Source: Drosophila pseudoobscura
Taxonomy: Eukaryota > Arthropoda > Insecta > Diptera > Drosophilidae
Direction: 5' to 3'
DNA length: 64,000 bases
Assembly: GCF_009870125.1 (NCBI RefSeq)
Contig: NC_046683.1
Coordinates: 26,502,129 to 26,566,128, forward strand
Shown here: in pieces, positions 51,120-61,467 of the stretch
Position numbering within the stretch: position 1 is the stretch's first letter
How the letters are laid out: the number at the start of each line of letters is the position of its first letter
The notes under the pieces: generated by a model
What the model was told of the DNA's origin: nothing
The model's database searches: none
What the model saw: only the letters and a program-made list of their open reading frames with translations
Position numbers and translations under genes: made by a program

Positions 51120-53739
51120 CGAGGATCGAGGTATTTTTCGCATAGGCCAGTAGTTGCTGTGGCGTCCTTTTGGAGGCATCTTCCAGTGATGCCAGCACTG
51201 GGGCGCCCAAGTACTTCTTCCTTGCCCTTAAGAGAGCAGGACAGTTGCAGATGAGATGTTCCAGGGTTTCGGTTGCCCCAGGTTCGTCACATTTCCTACA
51301 AGTGTCTCTGTTTGTGATTCCTAGCTTTGTTGCATGCGCCGCAGCCAGGCAGTGTCCCGTTAATATTCCCACTAATAATCTGCAGTCCTTCCGTGGTAGG
51401 TGCAGCAGGTAGTGGCTGAGTATGTCATTGCGTTCCTTGCACATGATTTTCGAGGTTCTGCAGGCGGTGGTACTCCTCCACCTACTTCCGGTTTGTGATC
51501 CGGCCTGCTTTTCTAGATCGCTTTGCAGCGTTCTGAGGGAGACAGGCACGTTCTCGGTTCTCGTATTCGCCAGCCCGACGCCTTCCTTAGCTAGTACGTC
51601 CGCCGTCTCGTTCCCTTCGATGCCCTGGTGGCTGGGAATCCAGTAGATCCGCACTGACTTTGTCGTACTTAGGGTATCTAGTGCCGCCCTGCTCGCCAAG
51701 ACATTTCTGGAACTGACCGCGGACGACTGCATGAATCTTATCGCCGCTTGGCTCTCGACGAATAGGTTGACCGCATCGTGTGCTCGTTCTGTTAGGAGAG
51801 CGACCTCCGCTGCCTTCCCGATGGCAAAAACTTCTGCCTGGAATATGCTGCATTGGTCCGGTAGCTTATACGACAGCCTTATCTCAGGGTCTGTACAGTA
51901 TAGGCCCGCTCCTACTCCTCCGTCCATCTTGGAGCCGTCAGTATATATATTGAGGTTCTCCGTTTGGTCTCTTCCGATTTTCCAGTCTTCAGGTCCCAAA
52001 GATGCAGTTGTTTTTACGTCGAGGCATGTTTGGGGGGTCATGTAATCAGTTGATCTGTTCATTGGCGACATATTTCCTGAAGCGATGAGGCGTTGTGCTG
52101 CCTTTCCTGCAGTCAGACGGGCGTGGATGTCTAGGGGTTCGATTTCAAGTAGGGTTTCGAGTGCTTTTGTTGGGGTTGACCTCAGCGCCCCTGTAATACA
52201 GAGCAAAGCCTGTCGCTGAGTCCTTTCCATAAACTTATGATACGTTTTCTTTCCAGTAGCTTGCCACCACACTAAGACTCCATACAGCAGAGTTGGTCGC
52301 ACCACCGAGATATAAATCTAATGCATTAGAGCCGGAGACAGGCCCCATGTGCTGCTGAGCATCTTCTTGGATGCATAAAACGCAATGGTGGCTTATTCAC
52401 CCTTTCCAGTACATTGGGTTTCCATGCCAGTTTACTATCCAGTACTGTGCCCAGGTATACGCCATTCGCGTATCTACCTGAGTGTTCGTTCCATTAGTGA
52501 GCTGAGGGTCGATGGGCAAACACCCGTAATAAGTATGCTTATGTCGTCCGCATAAGCTGTTATTATTGGGGCCTTCCTTTCGTATCTCTTGATGAGGTCG
52601 TCGACCACCAGATTCCACAGGACGTCTGCAACCTAAGAGGTTCCTTATCCACAGGTTGATTTCTGGGTGTGTATTAGTTGCTACCAGGCAATTTGTTATT
52701 GCTTCCGTAGCCACGTTGTTGAATGCTCCGGAGATGTCCACAAATACTCCCAGTACATACTTTTTATTGTGAAGGGCTTTCTCAATGGTAGCTACTACCG
52801 AATGTAGTGCGGTCTCCACCGATTTCCCTTTAGTATAGGCATGCTGGTTGGTTGACATCAGTCCCCCTACCTCATTCCTGATGTGTAAGTCCAGCAGCTT
52901 TTCTAGTGTTTTTAATATAAAGGAGGTAAGGCTTATCGGTCAATAGTTCTTGGGACTCGCATGGCTGCACTTTCCTGACTTTAGGAGGAAGACAAATCTC
53001 GAGGTTCTCCATTGGAGAGGGGTGTAACCTGCACTTAGACACGCTGTGAATATTGCGGAAAGCCATTGGGTAATCGCCTCTTTGGTCACCTGCATCATAG
53101 CTGGGAATACCCCTTCCAGTCCTGGTGGTTTTGGGCCCGCAAAGGAGTCTATTGCCCAGTGGATTCGCTTAGTGGTTAACAGATCTGTTGGGGGGTGTTG
53201 TTCCTCGGTTGCTAGGTCCTGGTACTTTTTGGCATCAGCGACCTCGGTGCAGCCAGGGAAATGCTCCACCATTAGTGCTGTTAGGGCTTCATCACTGCCC
53301 TCTGTCCACTGTCCACTGTCCGTCGTCTTGCTTTAATTGGTTTTGTATGGTAGGCTGCTTAGAGAGCAGCTTCCGAAGCGGTGTCTGGTACTTTCTCGAT
53401 GTTGGAGCAGAAGGTCCTCCACGAGTTCCGTTGTGCTTTACGTATTTCCTTCTTGTATCTCCAGAGTAGGAGTCTGTATTCCTCATTGACAATCTCTTCG
53501 TTCGCTTGTTTGGCGATCTTGAAGAATTCCTTGAGGTTGTTCCTTTGGAGAGAGAGATCTCAGTTCCAACAGAGTGGCTTGGACCTCCTCTTCGTTCTCG
53601 AGGGTTTGCACGATGCATGGTAGGCGTTCAGTAGCTCGTTGGATAGGGTCTTTAAAGACTTCTCTATATCCTCCGCGGATTTCACTGTGCCCGGACTCGC
53701 GAACTTCGTAGTAACTGTCTTTTTAAACTTTTTCCAGTT
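51120..53739 (-). pseudogene. LOA-A' ORF2: RT, RNase H, CCHC (broken)
   Basis: RNase H and the C-terminus are open at 52305-51112. YADD is intact at 52543-52554, but TPQGG and the thumb region are deleted as in LOA-A. A Leu to Phe change in YHKFM is shared with LOA-A; FVESQAA here replaces the RNase H catalytic Asp of FVDSQAA. Confidence 0.78.
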
Positions 53740-53745
53740 TGTATT

Positions 53746-55614
53746 GAAACTGTTTAAAATATATTTTAGGTTAGCAATAAGAAGCGATTATACAAAATAT
53801 ATTGAATTAATCAAGGCACAAAGAAGAACAGATATAAAGTATTTTAAGTACACAAACACTTGAAAAGTACATAAAAAAACAAAAAATGTTATGTAACAAA
53901 CAGAACTTTTAGGATAAATTTAAAATAAATTTAAACCATCAAATGCAGTAGGCAAATGTCCAGAAGAACATGTTGAACACCAGGAAGGCCACAGGGAATA
54001 CCAAACGAGCACGACTATCGATCCACATGGCAATCTCCTGAGATGTCAGCGTTGTCCATCCAGTAAAATCCATCTCCTCTGCTCCAGCGCCCATGCCAAA
54101 CCCCTCGGATCGATTGTTGTTGTACATCTGAGAATTGGCCGTTTCGCTGACGGCCGCCGCTGACTGCCCCGGTGCAAGGCCACCACCTAGTGGTGGTCCA
54201 GCAAAGGCGCTCTCCACAAAGAATATATCCAATTTCTGGCCAGAGGCGCTCATTGCCTGGCCGCTGCTCTTCCGCTTCTCGCTTTTAAAGCCCTCCCGCA
54301 TTTGGCCCAACACCTGACCCTCTGTGATCGTGGTGATGGGTAAATTTACGGTCAGATAGTTGTTGAAGCCAGCCCCGGCCAGCGAACTGGTGTCCGGCTG
54401 GCGCGCCATTCCCGAGAAGGAGCGGGACCGGGCGTGACTGCGGCGGCGCAGTAGATGGGGCGACAGAGTAGACTTAAGGATGTGCTTGCTGTTGAGTTTC
54501 TTGACGGGCACATTCTGCTTGCGGCGCCAGATGGTGTTCACAAAAGCAAACTCCACCATGCTGCCGAAAATAAAGATAGTGCAGCCGAGGAACCACACCT
54601 CCGAAACCTTGATGTAGCTCACTTTGGGTAGCGTTTTGCCCTGCGCCGAGGCCAGCGTTATGTCAGCATGGTGCTTGTTCCAAGCGTTATCCTTGGCGGA
54701 GCCTGATCCGCCTGCAGCCAGAAGGACACCCACGATATGGCCACAATCAGCATCGAGGGAAAGAAGTAGTCCATCAAGTAGAAGCCCACCACGCGCGTCA
54801 GGTGGACGGTGAAGCTAAGCGAGCTGTAGTTACCGGCAAATGCGCCATGCCGCAAATCACTGAGATCCGCATTGATCACCGTCTCGTTAGACCAGGAGCG
54901 CTGCAGCAGAAACTCGGTAAGGTGCAAGGCCGGATCGTAGGTGATGGGTCGCTTCTGCTCCCAGTGGAGTACCAGCTCCGAGGTATTGTGCATCCAGCTC
55001 TCGAGCACAGTAGAGCAGTCCTGCTCGTCAAAGGGGAACTTCTTCAGGTTCAGCCAGCAGTAGAGCGTGGCCTTGATTCGGTTCGAGACGATGACAGTCC
55101 CGTCCGGCGAAATGGAAGTGAGAATATCCTTCTCCGTGGTGCCCAGAATGCTGGAGTCACGCTCGTTGGCCAAATAGATGTGCGGCATCCAGAGAATGTC
55201 GCGCAGCTGCTGCTCCCCCAGGATGGGCTGCCGCCGCTTGGGGCTGACGTTACGGAAGTTCAGCCGCGGGTCCAGGTAGCGCAACTGCAGCAGGGCGTAG
55301 ATCTTGAACTGCAGATCGTGGGCCTCCAGGTTCTGCATGAAGTAGATGTAGGCTCGCATGTAGACGTCCACCGGGAGACGTGTGCCCGTCTCCGTGTAGG
55401 TGATGGGCCGTTCCAGACGGTCGTACCGGCAGCCGTGCGTAAGGCGGTCCAGTAGCTGTGTTTGCGACAGGCTGTCGCCGTCGGCCAGCGTGGGGCAGTC
55501 TTCGTCGAAGGCACTCTGTCCGCCCTGCAGGCAACTGATCAAAATGGAAATAATCAGCGACCAGTTCATGGCGCTGCAACAATTAAACGAACAACAAGTG
55601 TGAAAAAGCCACGC
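53746..55614 (-). other. Captured host gene segment, inverted copy
   Basis: Flanked by TGTATT (53740-53745 and 55615-55620), the complement of the AATACA repeats in the left arm. Edges and content are the same as 7392-9260. Confidence 0.7.
53939..55569 (-). pseudogene. Cys-loop ligand-gated channel subunit, inverted copy, same 4-nt deletion
   Basis: The reading frame matches 7437-9067 with only a few differences that I see (for example SPDGT for SLDGT and AGAGF for AGDGF). The 4-nt loss after TSTMLT in M2 and the resulting TAA (54658-54660) are identical, so the deletion predates the inverted duplication. Signal peptide, Cys-loop, M1, M3 and M4 are all readable. It is also joined in frame to the LOA endonuclease upstream (frame from 56265). 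Confidence 0.85.
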
Positions 55615-56272
55615 TGTATTCTGGGGGTTTCTATAGACTATGACCTTCGAAGAATGTTTGAAGTCGCACTTAAACTGAATGTACTTGTGATCTGAGAAGG
55701 AGGGTCTTTCAAGGACCCTCCAGCTAGATACCGTAGTACTGTTTCCCGTTGCAAGTGTTAGGTCTAGAACGTTGAATGAGGTCGGACCTACGAAGGTGTG
55801 CTCCTCCCCGACATTTGCTATATATAGATTAGTTGCTAGTATAAAGTCTAAGAGTGACTCAACTCTATCATTGATGTCGGTGCTTCCCCACACATTGTGG
55901 TGGGCATAGGCATCCGCCCCGATGACGAGTTGATAGTTTTTGGTGCCGGCTTCTGTCATCAGGCTCCTGAGTTCGTCGGGTGGTGCGGGTCTGTCGTGAG
56001 CCATGTAGCAGGAAGCCACCAGAAGGCGCTTTTCCTCACTTTCCAGCATCACAACCGTCAGGTCATCCGTGCTGTAATGAGACATAAGGTAAGCATGGAT
56101 TCCCTTTCGTACGAGTACGACGGTTCTGTTCCTGCTTACCGATGTTGTGTAGAACAGGTTGTGATTTGAGGACTTTAGTCCGGCCACTGAATTGCCTGTC
56201 GCAATCCAGGGCTCCTGGACTAGAGCCCTTCCTTCAAGGCGATGAGGAGTTGAGCTGCAGCACACTCAGCAT
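55615..56272 (-). pseudogene. LOA-A' ORF2, endonuclease part, fused to the channel
   Basis: Mirror of 6734-7391: LVQEPW, VLVRKGIHAYL, GADAYAHHN and FSDHKYIQFKC. Asn to Tyr in the GADAN motif is private to this copy and would hit a conserved endonuclease residue. Confidence 0.75.
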
Positions 56273-57340
56273 GGGTGGCTGGCTCACTTGCATCCGACGG
56301 GTTCACTAATAGCGTCAGGTCACCGTCTTCGTCCTCAAGCGCAAGACCATGGGCGGCCTCCACGATGGACTCGAGACCTAAGTCCTTTTCCACCTCGCCT
56401 ACCTGCAGGGTATGCGCGTCCTTGTCCTCAGGGTGGCGCTTTTTGAGGCGCAGGTAGACGCTACCCATGCCCCACGCCATCTTCCCGAACTTGGAACTCC
56501 CACATCGCCACCAGTTGGCAGACCGTACGCGTCAGCCACCTTAGGGTTGGATCGTCGTTGCACTTTAGGATCTTAACCCCATTTAGCCACCCAGCACCAT
56601 CGAACGTGGGCATAGGGGCCGCGGGGTCTTCCTCCATGTTTGCAAACAGTGCGTCGACAAGACGCGCGTGCACAAGCTTCCACAGTGCCGCTGACATCTT
56701 GCCGTTTTTCTCGCTCCGGTCGATGAGTGCCACGATCAAATGTCGTTTGGTCACATCGCTGACCTTCGCTTTCAGTTTCGATGGCTTCTTGGCCACTTTC
56801 GGTGGAGGGGCTGCACTCTTGGGCCCGCGTTGCCGCTTTCTCGCCGGAGTGTCTTTAATGGCACTCTCAGTCGAGCGTTGGTGGCCATCATCTCCTCCAC
56901 CTTATTGGCATATTCGCCATTCGACGCCCTCATCTGTGGCATCTGGGCGTAATGTAGTCGGCCCTCCTCTACTCGCTGCTCGGCCCAGGCTAGCTTGACC
57001 TTCTCCTCCTGGGAGATGTCTGCTTTACCTTGCAGCCGGCTTTTGATATTGAGGGCCGCTTTGTATTGTGCTTTGGCCTTCATCCCCTCATTGGAACGCT
57101 TCGGCCCTTCCCTACGCAGGGAGCTGGGGCCTGGTTCCGGCGAGCGGAGAAGGCTCTCTTCCTCCGTCCTGCTCAGAGAGAGCACGCTCTCCAGATCCAT
57201 GTCTGTGTCGACTACGGCATCTGTGGCTGGCGACAAGCAGAGAGGATCTCCACCCCGTGCCCGCCGGTGGTAGCAGTCACGCTTTCCACCGACGTTTGGG
57301 TTGACATCCCAACCCGTGCTTCATCCTTCTTCGCCTCCAT
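56273..57340 (-). pseudogene. LOA-A' ORF1 remnant
   Basis: Begins at the ATG at 57340 (MEAKKDEARVGMS, LOA-N type) and changes to the LOA-A type within the first 30 codons. It keeps the LOA-A deletions and frameshifts, plus a 2-bp loss near 57248. Confidence 0.7.
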
Positions 57341-57480
57341 ATTTGGCCCGAGGGTCCATACTGGCTAATATTTTTCGGGGGGACCACCCCCTAGCGTTTT
57401 AGGCCTGACCGCCAGGCACCTCTAGCCATGGCCCTGGTTCGGTTCCCCCGACTTTGAATCGGGAAGACGCCGGACCATAG

Positions 57481-57609
57481 CCTTAGCTAGACACTGCATT
57501 ACCCCGGACAGAGCAAGCGACAGTGCATTACCCTTGTCCGGGGTAATGCAGTGTCCATTGCCCAGCCGGCACCCTCGTGGAGGGTTCAGCTAGAGGATTT
57601 TCGCCAGCC
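57481..57609 (-). ncRNA. Putative HDV-like ribozyme at the 5' end of LOA-A'
   Basis: Same fold as at 27346-27474, with perfect P3 and P4 pairing. G1 is at 57609, directly next to the target sequence. Confidence 0.6.
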
Positions 57610-58416
57610 GGGCCTATACTGTACAGACCCTGAGATAAGGCTGTCGTATAAGCTACCGGACCAATGCAGCATATTCCAGGCAGAAGTTTTTGCCATCGGG
57701 AAGGCAGCGGAGGTCGCTCTCCTAACAGAACGAGCACACGATGCGGTCAACCTATTCGTCGACAGCCAAGTGGCGATAAGATTCATGCAGTCGTCCGCGG
57801 TCAGTTCCAGAAATGTCTTGGCGAGCAGGGCGGCACTAGATACCCTAAGTACGACAAAGTCAGTGCGGATCTACTGGATTCCCAGCCACCAGGGCATCGA
57901 AGGGAACGAGACGGCGGACGTACTAGCTAAGGAAGGCGTCGGGCTGGCGAATACGAGAACCGAGAACGTGCCTGTCTCCCTCAGAAAGCTGCAAAGCGAT
58001 CTAGAAAAGCAGGCCGGATCACAAACCGGAAGTAGGTGGAGGAGTACCACCGCCTGCAGAACCTCGAAAATCATGTGGAAGGAACGCAATGACAACTCAG
58101 CCACTGCCTACTGCACCTACCACGAAAAGACTGTAGATTGCTAGTGGGAATACTTACTGGTCACTGTCTGGCTGCTGCACATGCAGCTAAGGTAGGCATC
58201 ACCAACAGAGACAATTGTAAGAAATATGATGAACCTGGGGCAACCGAAACCCTGGAACATCTCATCTGCTACTGTCCGGCTCTCTCAAGGGCAAGGATTA
58301 GATACCTGGGCGCCCCAGTGCTGACATCACTGGAAGATGCCTCCAAAAGGACGCCACAGGAACTGCTGGCCTATGCTAAAAACACCTCGATTCTCGGGGA
58401 CTTTAAAACCACCTAA
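57610..58416 (+). pseudogene. LOA ORF2 3' part, third copy (RNase H, CCHC)
   Basis: RNase H from TDPEIRLSYK to the frameshift near 58093 and the terminal 92 codons (58138-58416) match 27488-28281, including the Cys to Tyr change in CKKY. That change is shared with the left arm and absent from the right arm. Confidence 0.75.
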
Positions 58417-58440
58417 ACACTCCCGCGACGGTTCATACAC
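57610..58440 (+). mobile_element. LOA 3' fragment, third copy
   Basis: Begins at the target-site sequence of LOA-N (GGGCCTATACTG) and continues as the 3' part of LOA-C (compare 27475-28305). Confidence 0.75.
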
Positions 58441-58732
58441 ACTGAATTTTCCTCTGAGTTTTATGTGGAAGTCGTCGAGTCTAAGACGAAGGAAAGCTTA
58501 AGTGATAATCCTGAATTGACAAAGTAGTTCCAGTGTCGCATCTTGTCGGCCTAGCCAAACTTTTTTATTGTTTATTATTTCTTATTATATAAAGCTAATA
58601 AATAGTTAAAACTAGGCATTAACAAGGTATGGGGCTATAGCTACTAAGGCCTTAAGCTCGCTATGGTATAATTATACACTTGAGTATGAACTTATATACA
58701 TATGTACAGGATTGGTTTTATACATACATATT
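58441..58732 (+). other. Unidentified AT-rich segment with empty DNA-element site
   Basis: Same as 28306-28597. At 58730-58732 a single ATT joins directly to ATGTATCAG, so the 625-bp element and one copy of the duplication are absent. Confidence 0.6.
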
Positions 58733-58860
58733 ATGTATCAGAACTTTCAGAGATAGAACTTATAGAGCGCTGCGTAGCCACAGAAAATTTATTTGTTACT
58801 TATGGCTATAATAATAATCCGATCTGATAAAAATAAAACGAATAACACAAATAACGACAC
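58733..58860 (+). other. Intervening AT-rich sequence, third copy
   Basis: Same as 29226-29353; nothing recognised. Confidence 0.4.
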
Positions 58861-58863
58861 ATA

Positions 58864-59482
58864 CAGGCAGGCTCCGTTTTTCATTTACTTTTGCAGATTA
58901 CGTTTTCAGCCAAAACGTTTCGTTTTCGTTTTAAGGTGCTCCACATATTTTTTTTATCGATATGTTACATTTTGAAGTCCGAATTAAATTGGGCGGGAAA
59001 CAGCTGTGCTCACCCAGATGTTCTGTTAAGCGCATGTTACAAGCACAGTCTGAGCTGTTACATGCACATTTGTGCTGTTATACGCAAAAATGTATTACTT
59101 GCCAACGTTCCGATAAACAAATCGGAATGCGTCAGCTGCTTACACCAAAACGAAATTTGTCGTTGCTGTGGCCAATTTTGTCCGAACCAAATTTGAGGTT
59201 GGGTTAAAATAAAATTATTTATAAAGAAAGCACAAGTTAAATTACCCTGATATAGGTATCAAGTTTATGTTAATGCATCAATAAGTCATCTATTTTTTTC
59301 CTTTTGCAATTAAGGTTCGTTTTGTTGTATAAAAAGCAGTTTACTTTTCATTTCGTCAACGAAAATGTTTTCGTTTTGAAAACGAAGAAATCTTGCGGAA
59401 TGGGAAAAAGAGAGCCCCAATTTATGTGATTTCAAAAGTAAATCGAAAAACTTTTGTGAAAGTGAAAAACGGAGCCTGGCTG
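58864..59482 (-). mobile_element. Non-autonomous DNA element, third copy of copy 2
   Basis: Ends CAGGCAGGCTCCG and CGGAGCCTGGCTG; ATA duplication at 58861-58863 and 59483-59485. It has the same insertion point as 29357-29974. Confidence 0.8.
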
Positions 59483-59485
59483 ATA

Positions 59486-60260
59486 ATGTCATTCTCTATA
59501 ATTGTGCGTTTTTAATTTTCCCGTTGTAACCTAACGTGAAACGTAAAACCCGAACGTAAAATCTAACGCTACAACGCCTCTCCCAACATAGAATTATACA
59601 AATATTATTCGTCATAAGTACTTCCTAACTGTAAGAACATCCCAGACATTATTCAAAGCCCTGGAAAATGCCAACGTAGTTACTAAGACACGCGCCGGCC
59701 CCAAAACCGCCGGTTAAACCCGCCTGGTCACGTGGTCTTTCCCCACCCCAAACCGAACGACCGATCGGATGCGTTTTCCCGGGTTCGTCGTCCGAGTTCA
59801 CCAACCACGGAAAGACGACAACGGCACAAATAAAGCTCAAAGAAGTCTTAGCATATGAAGACCCCACGAACGCTGACCAAACACACCAGGCCGTGCGAGC
59901 CCCCTCCCCACTACTCCAGACTACAGCGACGATCGAGTGCAATCGTCCGCCAAGTCCAAGTCCACCAAGTCGCCAAAATGCGAGTAAAACAATCCGGTGA
60001 ACTTTTATACAGCGGCAGAAGGATAACCAGAGGATAACTTACGTAGAAGTCCCGAGTGCAGTCGTTGTACCAAATACTTACGTGGACAACCCGACCCCGA
60101 GCCTAGACACACTATAAATCTAAGAATCAGTGTTTAAGTGTTAAGAAGAGTAATAATAATGACAAAGAGAAATATCAGGTCAAGTACCCGAATAACATAA
60201 GCTGTAAAGGTTAATTTCAAATCGCCGAGACATTTCAAAACAATTGGTGGCGAGGCGTGG
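59486..60260 (+). other. Unidentified segment, third copy
   Basis: Same as 29978-30744 with eight additional bases (TGGCGAGG) near 60247. Confidence 0.45.
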
Positions 60261-60486
60261 CAAATCTCTGGATTGCTTATACTCTCCCTCTCTGTGGACT
60301 TTTCTTTTGTGTCTCTGCTTTGGTGAGTTTACTGCTCGTTTTCTGCACTTCGTTGGATCATCTGCTTTGAATTATTGCTGCTGCAGCTGATTGTCTGGCT
60401 CGCTCTGCTGTCTGCTCTCCTACTTTACCTGCGATCTAACTCCGCTCTTTTATTATTCGTGCACAGTGATTCTACTGCTGTCAATA

Positions 60487-61467
60487 ATGGCAATCGTTTG
60501 TAGTGCAAAGAAATGTGAATTCTGTGGTGTTATCATTGGTGATTCATTTCTTAGCTGCTGGTTGTGCGACAATTTTGCCCACATAAAATGTGCTGGTGGT
60601 GGAAATTTTGGCCGGCTGAATGATCTAATCTCGAAACGCATGGGCCTGTCTTGGTCATGTCTGGCTTGTCGGGAGATTGAGGCCGAAATGCGCACATTTA
60701 TGAGACAGACTCGAACTGGGTTTCTGGATGTCCGGAAACAATTTGTTGCTCTCAACGAGAATTTTCTTGCCCTTGAATCACAGTTTCTTGGGCTCAAACT
60801 CTTGAGCGAATCGCCTAGACGGAAAATTCCGCATAATGATACCAATCTCTTGCAATCTAATCCGATTGGTACGCCTGCCTCCCACCTTTATCCATCGGCA
60901 GCATTTCCGTGTAGTCATGCCACGCCGTTGTCTGTAAATTCGCCAACGGTGGCTCCGGAGTTCTTTACACCGAGCAATGTGGCCGTCACTTCTGACGCGG
61001 TGAGTGCTCCTAGTGCGGGTGTGCTGGTTGCTGACGACGTCTTGCCAACTCCTGCTCCAATTCCTGCTCCAATTCCTGCTCCAATTCCTGCTCCAATTTC
61101 TGCTCCAATTCCTGCTACAACCATTGCTGCCAATTCCTCTGCCCTTGGACCGAGATCTCTTTTAGGAGTGGCTCCACCATCTCGATCTCGCTCGGGACTT
61201 CAACTTAGAGCAGTGGTCCCTCGGAAAGCAGGATTTTGTTTCTCGTCTTATTCCTGAGGCTACAACAGAGGATGTTATATAGTTGTGACTAAATTTACAT
61301 TTAAACATAAGCGCAACATATCATCATTTAAAATTCTTCTCCCTGATTCTTTACTATCCAGTTCTCTAGAACCGTCAATATGGCCTGAGCACACAATTGT
61401 GCATGAGTTCCTTCTCAAAGATTCGAACTCGAATCCAAGAATAACCGAACATGCTCCAAAAAACTGA
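60487..61467 (+). pseudogene. CR1 ORF1, copy 3 (PHD-type with complete Cys set)
   Basis: MAIVCSAKKCEFCGVI keeps the CxxC pair that is CxxG in copies 1 and 2, followed by CWLC, HIKC and CLAC. It has five API(P/S) units. The frame breaks before SRLIPEATTEDV and after it are the same as in the other copies, and the terminal TGATG overlap with ORF2 is present. Confidence 0.75.
61051..61116 (+). repeat. 12-bp minisatellite in CR1 ORF1, copy 3 (5 units)
   Basis: Shortest of the three arrays; same unit CCTGCTCCAATT. Confidence 0.85.

Larger units (their letters stand above)
33897..57260 (-). repeat. Right arm of the giant imperfect palindrome
   Basis: The reverse complement of the left arm, with small substitutions throughout and the 7.1 kb LTR element as its own insertion. 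Its outer end passes into LOA-N-type sequence between 57260 and 57283. Confidence 0.9.
51120..57609 (-). mobile_element. LOA-A': inverted copy of LOA-A with the channel insert
   Basis: Counterpart of 5395-11884, including the deletions in the RT, the ORF1 lesions and the captured segment. Its 5' 340 bases (from about 57270) are of LOA-N type, and it abuts the same target sequence that flanks LOA-N (GGGCCTATACTG at 57610). It is therefore a recombinant between two LOA copies. Confidence 0.82.
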
